Shown here: piece by piece, positions 23,418 to 35,257 of the stretch
Numbering within the stretch: the stretch's first letter is position 1
Layout of the letters: every line of letters begins with the position of its first letter
Source of the DNA: Aplidium turbinatum
Taxonomy: Eukaryota > Chordata > Ascidiacea > Aplousobranchia > Polyclinidae
Direction of reading: 5' to 3'
Assembly (NCBI GenBank): GCA_918807975.1
Contig: OU964918.1
Span: forward strand, 28,070,477 to 28,134,476
Length of the DNA stretch: 64,000 nucleotides
The notes under the pieces: generated by a model
Seen by the model: only the letters and a program-made list of their open reading frames with translations
What the model was told of the DNA's origin: nothing
The model's database searches: none
Program-made: the position numbers and the translations under genes

Positions 23418-23760
23418 TGTCAGTTCAGTTGTTTTTATTTTTGACCATCATATCAAAAACGATACACGTCAACATAGCAAAGGTAGAAGAGACAAAACAC
23501 GAGCGTTAAAACGTGCTTGAATTCGTTATGTCAGTTCAGTTATTTTTATTTTTGACCATCATATCAAAAACAATACACGTCAATATAGCAGAGGTAGAAG
23601 CGACAAAACGCGAACGTTAAAACGTGCTTGAATTCGTCATGTCAGTTTAGTTGTTTTTATTTCTGATTATGATATCAAAAACAATTCACGTCAACATAGC
23701 AAAGGTGTAGAAAAAGGTAGAAGCGACAAAACGCGAACGTTAAACCGTGCTTGTGACCGA
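23418..23760 (+). repeat. About 115-bp tandem repeats in foldback arm
   Basis: Three units, each with 'ttgaccatcatatcaaaaac', 'acacgtcaacatagcaaaggtagaag' and 'gcgaacgttaaaacgtgcttga'-like blocks. Two inverted counterparts are at about 25860-26100. The unequal count in the two arms suggests slippage or unequal exchange. Confidence 0.75.
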
Positions 23761-23905
23761 AGTAAGTTACTGAGTTGAAAGAAATTTGGCAAGGTTGCAT
23801 CACCTTCAGAAAAATTTAAGATATGAAGGAAAAATAAAACGAAGAAAATGTTACAAAAAAAATAATGTTTATGTCTATAAGTTAGTACTTTTGAATAGTT
23901 AAAAT

Positions 23906-25246
23906 CATAGGCGCCTAACTATTTTTTTGGCCATGGGGGCGAAAGCGTGTTTCATCAGCAGCAAGGTAATTTCGGCGAAATGTCACGCAGATGGATGACG
24001 TAATTATGTCGTCACACTAGGATTGCTTTTATTGCCACACTCGGAGTTATCGCTACATTCGACCTACCGTTAATTATTATAAACAAAGCTCGACCAAAAC
24101 ACATGCTATGCGTCTGCGTTGGCTAGCGGTTGATGGACTGCGACTCTTTAAGCTAAGCACAACATAAAGTTTAGCAACGAACTAGATTTATTAGCATGAA
24201 ACAAGAGACGAAAAGGTTTACTAAAAGGTATACTGTAAATGGAATGAAAATACTAACTTGATCATATGCTTGAAAATATACCTGTTGAAAGCAAAATCAT
24301 TCATGTTTACATCAATTCAACAGCACGTCACCTTTAATAAATTTAAAAGTTGCTGACATCCGTAAACAGCCCTTGAAAAATAGTTACAGAGAGACGTTTG
24401 ATTAAGTTTTCGACTTGACATTGCTCCCTTTTCACTACAATATCGCAACTTATGGCTGACCAGCTTTCAAGTTCCAATTCGCTGTACTGTAATACGCCCG
24501 TTTTCGTGTTGCAGATGAAACAAAAGATGCGCATATTCCCCGCCTTTGATCGGGTTTCTATGGCAACGGACGTGTGTGCGCCATGCAGTTTGCGCGAGTC
24601 CGTTGTTGTGTTGATTATGCCGCTTGTGCGACTGTGGGCAGTGCGGTTTGTACCAGCCCTTGTTACGTTGGTTAGTGGTAACCTCGGGCCGAGACTTCAA
24701 GTTCATTTTCACAGCAACCGATTCACTGCCGCGACAATTCTCTGCAGAGGTTTCGACTTTCGAAACCTCTGCAGAGAGGTTTCGAAAGTCTGTTTGTCAG
24801 CGAGGCTGTTTGCAAGCGCATTAAGTTAAACGCACGCTGCGTCAACGTAGCAAATTATGTTGTTTTTGGGTGCATTCAACATCTGATGACATTGAATCGA
24901 CGCAAAATGGTAGATTTTTGCTATGTCACAGGCAGCAAAATCAGTCATTTTTACATTGATTCAACGTCTGCAGACGTTAAATCAGCATTTAAGTCTGCAT
25001 TTAACGTCTGCAGACGTTGAATCAATGTAAAAATGACAGATTTTTTTGTCTGGGGTGGGATTGTAGCATCGCTACTCGTTCTAGTGATTATATTTACTGC
25101 GAAGCTGTTGCGGTTTGCATTTAAAAATGTTTTTCTGCTGCCGATCGCTAGTTCATCTATTGTTTTATGTATCCATGCCGCATAAAAAGTTGCTCCCACG
25201 CGGAAATATGTGTGGGGGCCTGGCCCCCACGGCTTAGGCGCCTATG
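23906..25246. mobile_element. hAT-like non-autonomous element (1.3 kb)
   Basis: Ends CATAGGCGCCTAA and TTAGGCGCCTATG, flanked by an 8-bp duplication GTTAAAAT (23898-23905 and 25247-25254). The interior carries a palindromic 'ctctgcagaggtttcgac' block (24739-24790) and a CCCAGACA-type hairpin MITE (24929-25055). The open frames inside have no recognisable domain. Related termini occur at 61487-62121. Confidence 0.85.
24929..25055. mobile_element. Palindromic MITE, CAGGCAGCAAAATC / TTGTCTGGG ends
   Basis: Almost perfect inverted copies of 'tcatttttacattgattcaacgtctgcagacgtt'-type arms. Close relatives: 60566-60653 (ends CCCAGACGG / GTCTGGG), and fragments near 25385 and 50424. The central CGTCTGCAGACG is itself a palindrome. 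Confidence 0.7.
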
Positions 25247-26630
25247 GTTAAAATGATTAGTTTGGATCAACAAATGTGCGACCTACACTCCTACAGCTTA
25301 GATTGAAAGGGGAAACATTCACGTTGAAATTGAGAAACATTCACAGAAGCCCTACGATACGTTGCATTTTTAAGATAATGTATTCAGACGTTGAATCAAT
25401 GTACAAATGAAATGTTATGTTAAATGGGTTCTTGGAACAAATCGTAGGGCTTCTGTGAATGTCTCTCAGTTTCAAAGTATCCTAGTCAGCAAAAGCTCCC
25501 TTTTCTACACGATTTCAACGTTTAGCGACGTTAACACGATAGGCCACACATTTGTTTAGCCTTTTCATTCTGTTACTACAATGTAACAATGAACTATGTT
25601 CTTGGAACAAATTTTTGCTGGTTGGGATAACTAGGCTACGGTACCCGATAATTTCCTTTCCATCCAAGCTGTAGGCCACACATTTGTTGGTCCAAACTAA
25701 TCATTTTAACTATTCAAAAGTACTAACTTATAGACATAAACATGATCTATTTTTTTTTTTTTTTGGAACATTTTCTTTGTTTTATTTTCCCTTCATATCT
25801 TAAATTTTTTTGAAAGTGTTGCAACCGTGCCAAATTTCTTTCAACTCAATAACTTACTTCGGTCACAAGCACGTTTTAACGTTCGCGTTTTGTCGCTTCT
25901 ACCTTTTTCTACACCTTTGCTATGTTGACGTGTATTGTTTTTGATATCATGATCAGAAAGAAAAACAACTGAACTGACATAACGAATTCAAGCACGTTTT
26001 AACGTTCGCGTTTTGTCGCTTCTACCTTTGCTATGTTGACGTGTATTGTTTTTGATATGATGGTCAGAAATAAAAACAACTGAACTGACATGACGAATTT
26101 TAATTTAATAGTTTAAACATATTCTTTTTATTCCTTTCTGCACGATTTCAACGTTTAGCGACGTTAAAACGATGTAAAAACGGCAATTATAATTAAGCTA
26201 CGGTACCCGATAATTTCCTTTCAAAAATTGCAAAAACTCGCCGAATAGGGCACTCGCCGAAAAGGGCTCTCGCCGAATAGGGAACTCGCCGAATCGGACT
26301 AGTCGAATCGGACTCGCCGAATAGTAGCAGACCCTGAAGACTTATCCAATCAACAAATGTTTCTTGGCAGTAAAATGTACCAAATATTGTGGGCGAAAGA
26401 CACATGTTCCAGTTGTTCTACCTATGAAAGCAAGCTTATCACTATCGCACCAGCAATTCATGCCACAAAGCTCTCAACCGCTGTTGCACCACTGATGAGG
26501 CAAGTTTCATGAGTGAAAAATGTGTGTATTGCTGTTAAATCTCGCTAAACTAGATTATTGAAAAGCATTTGTTGGTACCGCGGTAACAAAATATATTCCA
26601 ATACCGATTGGGTTTTGCAGACCTCTAGAC

Positions 26631-27585
26631 CAGTGGTTCTTAACCAGGGTTCGACTGCGACGAAACTGTTTCAGGGGTTTGGCGAACATCCTCTGAAACA
26701 TTAACACACGGCATACTGAATAGTATATCAGCAAATATTTTTGGAAATATTATTGAACCACACTGAAGTACGATGCCTGAGGGGAAAGTGATGAATCGCG
26801 TTTTTGCTTTGGGTACTTGGAGTTCTTGAAAAGTCACAACCATCGGCATTCGAAACACTTTGAGGACAAGTTTTATGCTTACTTTGGCTTATTTGGCTGA
26901 CATCTTTGGTGCCCTCAATCAGCTGACTTACCAAATGCAAGGAGGTAGTAAAAATGTAATAAGTTAGAAGCTGAAGAGCAAATGAGTGCTTTTCAGAGAA
27001 AAAACGCAGTTGTGTGGCAGCGATTGGAAAATAACAAGTTTCCTAACTTTCCACGTCTGGACGAGATAGTAAGTAGTTCCGATGAAGCAATTAATGATTA
27101 ATGGTGAAGTTGCAGAAGTTCAGAGGCTGAAGCCAGTATTTACTGATCCAGCATGGATACGTCAATCACTTGCTTATGATACTACAACAGCAAATATAAA
27201 CAGTCCATACTCGGATGAAATTATCGAGCTTCAAGAAAGCAAGGTGCAAAAAAGAAATTTCAACACAACAAATCTTTAAACGTTTTCGTGCCAACAAAAT
27301 AAAGGAAAGTTATCCTCTATTCTGGTGGATGTTAGGCAAAAAAGCAAAACTTGGCTTGCATGCGCATTGGGGAAATGTGATAAGAATTGCTGTTTCCGAG
27401 ACAAAGCCTTGAACCTCATTATTGGTCTCAGAAAAGCAACAACAGAAGTTTCAATAATACAGTAATGTATTACTATTAAATGTGTTAGATTTTTGTTTTT
27501 GTGAATCAGCAAAAATTTGGGGTTTAACGAAAGCTTGCAGATTAGCGTAAGGGTTCAGCAGGTTAGTAAAGGTTAAGAACCACTG
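26631..27585 (+). mobile_element. hAT element with decayed transposase (A of a pair)
   Basis: Ends CAGTGGTTCTTAACC and GGTTAAGAACCACTG, flanked by CTCTAGAC (26623-26630) and CTTTAGAC (27586-27593). The interior encodes broken pieces of a ZBED5/SCAND3-like hAT transposase C-terminus: 'LADIFGALNQLTYQMQG' (near 26895), 'WQRLENNKFPNFPRLDEIVSS' (near 27022), 'DPAWIRQSL....NSPYSDEIIELQESK' (27145-27245). Several frame breaks, N-terminus absent, not functional. Confidence 0.8.
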
Positions 27586-27593
27586 CTTTAGAC

Positions 27594-28343
27594 CAGTGGT
27601 TCTCAACCGGGGGTCCGCGGACCCCAAGGGGTGCGTGAAGCGATTTCCGGGGGTCCACAAAAGTTTCCGAGTTTTCAACATGACGGATAAATTAAGAAAT
27701 TTAAAAATTGTTTGTGCTTTGTTTATGTATTAGCCTACAGTGATTCTTAAACTGTAAGTCGCAACGCACTGGTGCGTCGTTTGAAGTTTCAAAGGACATT
27801 GCACAAAGGTTTGGTTTCTTAACTAAAATATCATATAAATTACTTAAACCTTTTAATAAGGCTATGTTCAACTAAATTCTTTTAAGACAACAGATTGTTG
27901 ATCAATGATTAACTTGGAAATGCAAACGTTGGTCAGCAGTCTATCACCACTCACAGTTTTGCAATGACTGCGATTATAACGAATTAATATTGATTTTAAA
28001 TGAAAAAAGGGAGAAATTCTTTGTAACAGTCGCAAGTATTCTATTAACTTTTGATAAAAGTTATAGAAAAACATCAAATGAGCATATAGCTTACCGATGT
28101 TTGATCCTGTGTGCCAACATATAGCTCATAAATCATAACATAATTTCGTCAATCTCATCAATCGTCAAGTGCGTTGCAAATTCAGCAAATTCTTTTAAGT
28201 GTGTTGCTTTGAAACTTATGTAACATATGACTCCATAAGGAAACGCAATATATCAAAATTTCAAATTGGAATTTTTAGGGGTCCACAACCACTTCGAAGA
28301 CACCAAAAGGGGTCCACCAAGACAATAAGGTTGAGAACCACTG
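27594..28343. mobile_element. hAT non-autonomous element (B of a pair)
   Basis: Ends CAGTGGTTCTCAACC and GGTTGAGAACCACTG, flanked on both sides by CTTTAGAC (27586-27593 and 28344-28351). Internal '[gc]gggggtccgcggacccc' next to the left tip is typical of this hAT type. It shares one copy of the duplication with element A. Confidence 0.85.
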
Positions 28344-28351
28344 CTTTAGAC

Positions 28352-29336
28352 CTTTGTTTTGGCGTGTATATATCTTTGCTGTAACAGTCAATGATCTCGC
28401 TTTTTGTCTCTTGACAAAGAAAATCAGTGACGGAGGCAATGAGCAAATGATACTGTTGACAAAACCAATCCAAAAGTAATAGGATTCAGGATCAGGGAAG
28501 AAAGGTTGTCATTTCTACTGATATTTTATAAATACAGTACTGCAAATAGATAAAACAAGGTTTTTTTAAACTTCTATTTGAAATGCTAAAAATTACCTTA
28601 AAAAAAAAACGCCAAAAAATGTCAACATACCAAACCAAGAATAGCTTGCTATAAAAAACCCGTTTTTTTTAAAAGAACGTGGGTAGATCTACAAAACTAG
28701 TGTTGCCAGATAAAGAATTCTGCTCGAATTTGAGAAACTTCAAGGCTGTTTAAGAAAAAAAAGTTATAGCAACATCTGTGACAGAACAAAGCTTTTTCTT
28801 TGTACAGAACAGAGTATTTTCAACAACTAATCAAATAAATAAGTAAACAGTTTGGTTGTTCATTGGGATTGTTATCTTTTCAAAAGAAATTAATCAAATT
28901 CAGCATCTCTTTGCCTAGGAGCATGTAAACAATAGTCAACGTATTCTTAAACCAATAAGCAAATTCCTCAAAATAAAAAAATTTCGGATATTTTTACATG
29001 ATAAACCCATTTTCACCCATAAAAACCTGGGCGGGCTGGGTTTTATTTACAAAAAAACGAGTTATTCAACCATGTGTCAAACACATCAAAAAATTGTCAA
29101 ATTTCTATTTGGTATTAAAAACCCCAATATGGTAAGTTGGTAACCCTGGCCAGAGTTCAAGTCTCCACTCTGGTTAAAAATGCCATCACATTACAGATTT
29201 AAATTGATCAAAAATATAGGGTAAATTTTACTATTTTACGTTTGCTTACTATTTTCTAACCCAGGGGTGTACAACCTTTATTACAGGAGGGCCATATATA
29301 AATATCTGGGTGAAACCGCGGGCCGCACGTCTATTT
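28352..29336. other. AT-rich stretch with hAT end fragments
   Basis: No gene recognised. 29070-29155 ends 'ggtaaccctgg', resembling one end of the 'aaccctg' hAT family. At 29272 a CAGGGGTGTACAACC hAT-type left end with 'ccgcgggccgcacgtc' starts and is interrupted at 29337 by a MITE; I cannot find its right end. Confidence 0.45.
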
Positions 29337-29544
29337 GGGTCTGCTACTATTCGGTGAGTCCGATTCGGTGAGTTCGATTCGGTGAGTTCCTAACCTCTAA
29401 CCCTAACCCCAAACCCTTAAACGGCAATGATAATTAGGTTATGGTACCCGATAATTAAAAAAAAATTTGAAAAATCCCCCGTTAAGAGATCGGACTCACC
29501 AAATTGGACTCACCGAATCGGACTCACCGAAACGGGCCATTCCG
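29337..29544. mobile_element. GGGTCTGCTACT MITE, second copy
   Basis: 208 bp with the same two tips as 4600-4836 and flanks GTCTATTT / GTTTATTT. It too has a telomere-like core ('aaccctaacccc', 29387-29425), so the CCCTAA-rich core belongs to the family rather than to a telomere. Confidence 0.75.
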
Positions 29545-29689
29545 GTTTATTTAAATAAAAAAATACACTTTTGTAAAAATAATACACTTTCCACGACAAT
29601 GACACCAAGCTTTTACTCAAGTATATACCACAGATGATTTGCAAATTTCTTGCTAGTAGCTTTGGCAATGTTTTTATCAGGATACGAGA

Positions 29690-30238
29690 TCAAGGATTGT
29701 AGAAGTTCTGTAAATCATTTGCTGGGGCAGTGATTGCACTTTTTGCAGTAAACCAATGCTTTACATAAACCAAGCACATGAAAGCAACAAATCTTGTTGT
29801 TGCCTGGCTCTTACATTCAGCAGTTGTGAAAAATTGGTCCCGAATAAGATACATTTTGATGCCATATGTGCCATAAATGAGACGGGCCATCCATCGAGCT
29901 CGATGAAGAGCCCCAGGTTGATAAAACCTGACACCTCTGGGGGAAATAACACCCAACAAGATAATGGTAAGCTCTAGCAGCTCACGATAGTCATCACGAG
30001 ATTGCTTGGATAGCAATTCATTTAGGCAAAAATCAACAACCTCTTGTCTCTTATCGTCAAATACTTTGGAAACCTTTGCAGTTAAATCACTTGGTATCAT
30101 GGGCTCGTACGTCGATTGTTCAATCAAAGGCCACTGTTTTTGAAACTGTTTGAAAATTGCAATATTCGGTGCTGTTGATGGTCCAAAGCAAACAAAAAAA
30201 GCTGCTTTTGCAACAATCTCAAAGATATGGTGTCGCAT
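29690..30238 (-). CDS. Unclassified transposon-associated protein, fragment
   Basis: 182 residues with 'SRDDYRELLELTIILLG', 'RGVRFYQPGALHRARWMARLIYG', 'KMYLIRDQFFTTAE' and 'VYVKHWFTAKSAITAPANDLQN'. I recognise this block pattern from many-copy, uncharacterised proteins of cnidarians and other marine animals, so it is very likely mobile-element derived, but I know no assigned enzyme activity. It opens without a clear start and runs off its conserved region at the 3' end. No matching terminal repeats found. Confidence 0.5.
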   Translation of the reverse strand: MRHHIFEIVAKAAFFVCFGPSTAPNIAIFKQFQKQWPLIEQSTYEPMIPSDLTAKVSKVFDDKRQEVVDFCLNELLSKQSRDDYRELLELTIILLGVISPRGVRFYQPGALHRARWMARLIYGTYGIKMYLIRDQFFTTAECKSQATTRFVAFMCLVYVKHWFTAKSAITAPANDLQNFYNP

Positions 30239-30286
30239 GCAAAATGTAAAAGTTCTCTTTCTAGTTCATTTTGTAAAAGAGTACAG

Positions 30287-30781
30287 GGAGCTGGTATACA
30301 AGTCCCCCCCCCCCCCCCTTGGTACCGGATGACAAAGACAGGACTTGACCAAACATATACTAGGGTGAAACTACTTTACCTTTGCTTTACTGTTCACACA
30401 CTTCAATCCACATGTTTTGGTCAATTTCTTTTTGTCGAGAGTTACCTCTTACCAAGAGTTACGACAGTATACCGGATGCAACCTAGTTTGCATCATGAAC
30501 AGTTCGGACCATCAGTTCGTACCTTGAAAAGATCGAAAAAAAAAATTAAAAAAAGCCGAAGTCGCTGATCGCAGTTTCCGCAATCATTTTAAAATTTTCC
30601 CCCTGAAAAGATCGAGAGAAAAAATCAAGAGAAAAGATCAGCGACTTCGGCTTTGTGCTATTAAACTGCGATCAGCAACTTCGGCTTTTTTTAATTTTTT
30701 TTCTCGATCTTTTCAGGGTGCGAACTGACTGTACGAATGGTTCAAGGTACGAACTAGGTTGCACCCTTGTATACCAGCTCC
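30287..30781. repeat. Two nested inverted repeats with a C-run
   Basis: Outer arms GGAGCTGGTATACAAG / CTTGTATACCAGCTCC; inner arms start ATGCAACCTAG (30477) and end CTAGGTTGCA (near 30763). The inner unit contains repeated 'gatcgagaaaaaaaattaaa' and 'agccgaagt[ct]gctgatc' blocks in both orientations. A run of about 16 C follows the outer left arm. Probably a small transposon inside another; no clean target duplications. Confidence 0.55.
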
Positions 30782-31128
30782 GAGTATATACAGGTTCCAA
30801 GTCTAACACCAGTATTGCTGCTAGTGGTATCGAAACTCATGCCAATAATCTGGTCTGACTTCCCAATCATCCGTACATGCTTTCACCGCGGTTGCAACAG
30901 CTTAACCAGTTTCAGATGAAAGCTTTGGAACTCCTAATAGATTTAGACTGATTTGATAAACTATCTACCGTATTCGAACAGCCTAGGCCTGCTGTAGGCT
31001 AGTCTACTAACTCAAATTTTTTGCTTTAAAATAAAGTTCAAGACTGTCTAAATTGCTACTTGTGCTATAGCTACATCAATATAAATGTGTTTATTGAAAT
31101 CCCCACCTTCTCAAATGGTGAAATAGAC

Positions 31129-31972
31129 CAGGGTTACCAGATACTCAAGCTATAGTAAGGCCAAATTCATTATAAAATAAGGCCAAAAAAAGGCCAAATT
31201 TTTTATTTACTTCTATTAAAGCTAAATAAACGCTAACAACTTAATTAAAATATTTTTTTGTAAATGTCATTTAACGATCAAGCATAACAGAAAATAATTT
31301 AACACTGTCAGAGCATAATGACCGGTTCGTTTGCATAATCTGTTTAATAAACAATTAGCCTACTGTAGTAGCAGAAAAACTAGAAACCATTATCACTTTA
31401 ATTCATCATCAGTATGCCTTACTTACTCATTTTCAATACTTGGAGAATAGGCTATACCTTAACCTTTCAAAAAAAAAAGATTAAAATATAACTGTTTCTG
31501 ATAAAATTGGTTCTTTCTATTATTATTAGTCTATAATCAGCAGGTCTATGAAGTTTTTAGATGGTTTTCAGAATCAGTTGCTTACACCTTAACCTACTAT
31601 GCTGTTGGTACTATGTACTGACTGCTGACTAAGCTAAGAGACTTCACTAATTAGGCTACTTGGCAATAGTCCCGAAACCCTGTTCAACTCAATAGAGCCA
31701 CCCTGTCCACAGCTAACACATTCTCTACTCTCTATGTTTCTAGTTAGTAATTAAAACGAATGTAGTTCAGGCTTTAAGTGATAAGTGATACTTTTATTTG
31801 CAATTTACTTAAAATAATACTTTCTAAACCGGTCAAAATTTGCAGCCATAAAAAAAGCCAAATAAGGCCAGATTTTCTGGCCTTATTTGCATCAATTTTT
31901 TTAAGCCAACTGCAATTTAAAAAGGCCAGATTTTTGGAATTTGGCCTAAAAAAAGGCCATCTGGCAACCCTG
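31129..31972. mobile_element. hAT non-autonomous element, CAGGGTTACCAGA ends
   Basis: Ends CAGGGTTACCAGA and TCTGGCAACCCTG; perfect 8-bp duplication AAATAGAC (31121-31128 and 31973-31980). AT-rich interior with 'aaggccaaaaaaaggccaaa' next to both ends; no coding potential. Confidence 0.88.
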
Positions 31973-32236
31973 AAATAGACATTAAGTTTAGGACAAACTA
32001 AAATGTTCGCCATTTAGCGGTTTTGTATAAAAAGCTTGAAAAGGGGTGCAAACTTTGGGGCTGCTGTGACACCTCTAAACGTTAATATTTTTAAAAAAAA
32101 ATTTACACAAGTTATTTTTTCACCAAAAAGCACCATTTAAAAAAGAAGCACCTTAACTTTTCAAAATTATCCATTTTGGGGACCACCTTAGACACCCTTG
32201 GGAAATAAAGAGTAGCCCATAGCCTTTATCGCTTGC

Positions 32237-34723
32237 TTGGCTATAAAGAAAATGATCGAGCAGAATCCCAGCGGTGCTGGTGAACTAACTCTCTGCAATA
32301 TTGCAAATAATATGTACATGGATGATTTTTTATTTTTGGCTGATAACTTAAAGGAAGCTCAGCAAATCACTCATGAATCAATTGCTGTGTTTGATAGCCG
32401 TGGGTTTAAGCTTGTTAAGTGGAGTACTAACAAGGAGGCTATGATTGTCTTGTCAAATTTGGATACTGAGATGCTTTCACCTTTGATTTGTGACATTGAC
32501 TTTCAGACTGAAAATATGACTTTGCCATCAGCGAAGACATTGGGTTGTGTGTGGCAAACCGAGTCTGACGAGATGCTTATCGCATGTTCCTTAAAGCCCT
32601 TAGCTAAACACACGCGCCGAAGTATGCTCAGTCAGCTTGGACAAAATTTTGACCCGCTAGGCTTTGGAGCGCCATTTTTTCTGAAAGAACGCCTGATACT
32701 TCAGCAATTGGCGATAGACAAGTTTGATTGGGACACCGAGGTCCCTGATAGCTTTGTAAAAGAGTGGGAGTCGTGGCTTCGCTCTTTGGAGCTGCTTGAG
32801 GATTTTTCGTTACCGAGATGATATTTTGCAAACTCTGGTGTGTGTAGTCTCGGAGATGTTGTTTCATATCAACTGCATGGGTTTAGTGATGCTTCGAATC
32901 AAGCTTTCTCTTCTGTTGTTTACTTACGTAGACTGGTCAACGGAGTTCCTACTGTGTCTTTCGTTCTAGGTAAATCTACCATTGTTGTAAAAAATCAGTT
33001 TTCTTGGCCAATAGCTAGGAAAGAGCTTGTTGCTGCTTTGAATACAGCAAGACTCGTGAAGCAGGCCTACGAGGCATTGAAGATGCCTGAATGCATTAAG
33101 TATTTTTGGTGTGATTCTCGGACTGTGTTGCAGTGGGTTAAAAACCCTGATTTACGTTTGAATAGGTTTATCACGCGTCGAGTTGAGCATATTTTATTGT
33201 TGTCTGGAGCCCAGGATTGGCGTTTTTGCCCTACCGATATGAACCCAGCTGATGTTGGCACAAGGCCAAATCTTATTACAAAGAAAGAATTTCGAGAGTT
33301 GTGGTTGAATGGTTCTATAGTTTTCTCTATCAGTGTGAAGAAATTCTAACTGTAGAAAATGCCACTTCAAAATGCCACAGATTGATCGAGGCCCCACCTT
33401 CTTTGTATGTTATGAAAAAGAGAATCGCTTATTTGGTTGCCTTTGTTGAATTTTTGTGCTGTAAAACGAGAAAGCGTAGCTTTGTGAAGCCAAAACTGGA
33501 CGCATCTTATCTTAATAGAGCCTTAGACTTGATTGTGAAGTTTGTTCAGAAGAGCGTGTATGGCGATGTGGTACATTTAATGACTAAACGATCGCCGGAT
33601 GCATTTGAGGAAGTGATAAAGCGGGATAGTGTTGGCGCTTCGCAACGTAAGAATGAACGCTTGAAAGAACTGCGTTCACTTAAAAAGTACAGACCTTGTG
33701 TAGATGACGCTGGTGTAATCCGCATTGAAGGGCGCTTAAGCAATTCTCCCAAAATCTCTCTAGAAGCAAAGCATCCGATTGTTTTGCCTTCGAAACACCC
33801 CTTCACTAGGCTTGTTGTACTGTCGCATCATAATCGAAATGCGCACTGTGGAGTTCAGCACACTTTGTTGTCTACGCGACAGAAGTTTTGGATCGCGAAT
33901 GGTAATGCCTCCGTGAAGAGGTATCTTAATGACTGTGGTGTATGTGCGATTGAGAAAGCGCGACCTATAAGGCAGCTCATGTCTGATTTACCTTTGTCTC
34001 GCACAACTGCGCATAGGAAACCCTTCTTTGATTGCGGCTTAGACTATCTTGGACCTTTAACCTTTGTTGAAGGTAGGAGTCACAAAAAAGCTTGGGGCTC
34101 TTGTTCACATGTATGGCATCTCGCGCTATTCATGTTGAGCTGGTTACGTCATTGTCGCTGAGTGATTTTTTACTTGCCTTTACAAGGTTTACAGATTTAC
34201 GTGGGCAGGTTAATGCTATCTATTCCGACAATGGAAGCACCTTTCAAGCAGCATCTAAAAAGTTACCCGAGTTGATAAATCAGCTGAATTTCACAACGCC
34301 TTGAGACAGAGGGAGATAAACTGGGAATTTATACCTCCGTATGCTCCGGAGCAAGGTGGCGCCTGGGAGGCAGTGGTAAAACAATTTAAAATTGCATTTT
34401 TTCACATTTTGGACTCTTCAATACGTAAGCCCAATTTTATTGAACTGCTTACGTACACAGGCAGTGCCGTTCGGATCGTGAACGAACGCCCTTTGGTACC
34501 TTTGAGTGACGACCCTAGGGATTTTACTGTCATCACCCCTGCCTCACTTTTGACCCAATATTTAGACTCATACTGTGCTGTTGGGAAACCACATGATCGT
34601 GACCAATTAAGAAGGGATTATTGGTTCAATTTGTCACTTTCTTATCAGTTTTGGAGTAAATGGATCGATTTTTACTTGCCAGAGCTTCAAGGCCGAAAAA
34701 AAATGCTTAAAAATGGCCGATAA
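32237..34723 (+). pseudogene. BEL copy 2 remnants of RT, RNase H and integrase
   Basis: Reverse-transcriptase end (32237-32821, with YMDD), RNase H-like part (32840-33349), integrase zinc-binding and catalytic core (33350-34723). All correspond to 10710-14150 of copy 1. Non-functional fossil. Confidence 0.85.
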
Positions 34724-35257
34724 TTTGGAGCCTGGTCAACTTGTAGTGGTGGGCTCTCTCCAAGACATTGGTAAACGCGTGGGAAGCATCAACTTGGGAG
34801 GGTGCATAAGGTAGTTCTACAAATTAGGAAAGTGGAGCCTGTGGTTCGTAGAGCTAAAGTTGCCGTCTGCAACTATGATGAAAGTACGGGGAAAGTGAAA
34901 GTAGACTACGTGTTGAGGGATATTTCGTGCCTCGCCCCGTAAAGAACACTTAAGTGTTAGGGTTTGAGCCTGGTTTTGTCTGCGGTGGCCGACACTTGTC
35001 TGAGCAAGGAACAGTCGGTTATTATCGCAACCATTGTATATAGCGTCATTTAGCGTGTACCTATGGTACCAATTTCATGTATCGTAGTGTATTATTCTTG
35101 TTGCTGTTCATTCTTTGCATGTCTTTTGTATTTGTGTATTAACTTAAACGTGATTCAAACAATTTGTGTATCGTGTGTTTTTATTCATTGGCTCCCAATT
35201 GTCCTTAAATTCTTTTTTAGTTATGCCATGATAGACTGTCATAACTAGGGGCCGCTA

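Larger units (their letters stand above)
23205..26334. mobile_element. Foldback Mutator-like element (3.1 kb)
   Basis: Flanked by a 9-bp duplication TGAAGACTT (23196-23204 and 26335-26343), the usual size for Mutator-like elements. The tips CGGAATGGCCCG and (reverse strand) GGGTCTGCTACT differ, but inside them two arms of roughly 750 bp are inverted copies. Each begins with 'ttcggcgagtccgattcg' repeats and contains tandem repeats of about 115 bp ('gtcagttcagttgtttttattt...cgaacgttaaaacgtgcttga'): three in the left arm, two in the right. A hAT (23906-25246) sits in the left arm. No transposase. It shares both tips with the 86-237 bp MITEs at 4600, 29337 and 54522. Confidence 0.85.

Noticed and set aside
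24452-24829. 125-residue open frame as a gene
   Set aside because: It lies across palindromic sequence in a non-autonomous hAT and has no recognisable domain.
26395-26490. A third hammerhead-repeat copy
   Set aside because: Spacing and words such as 'actatcgcacc' and 'gccacaaa' resemble the 20876-20998 repeat, but the ribozyme core is lost.
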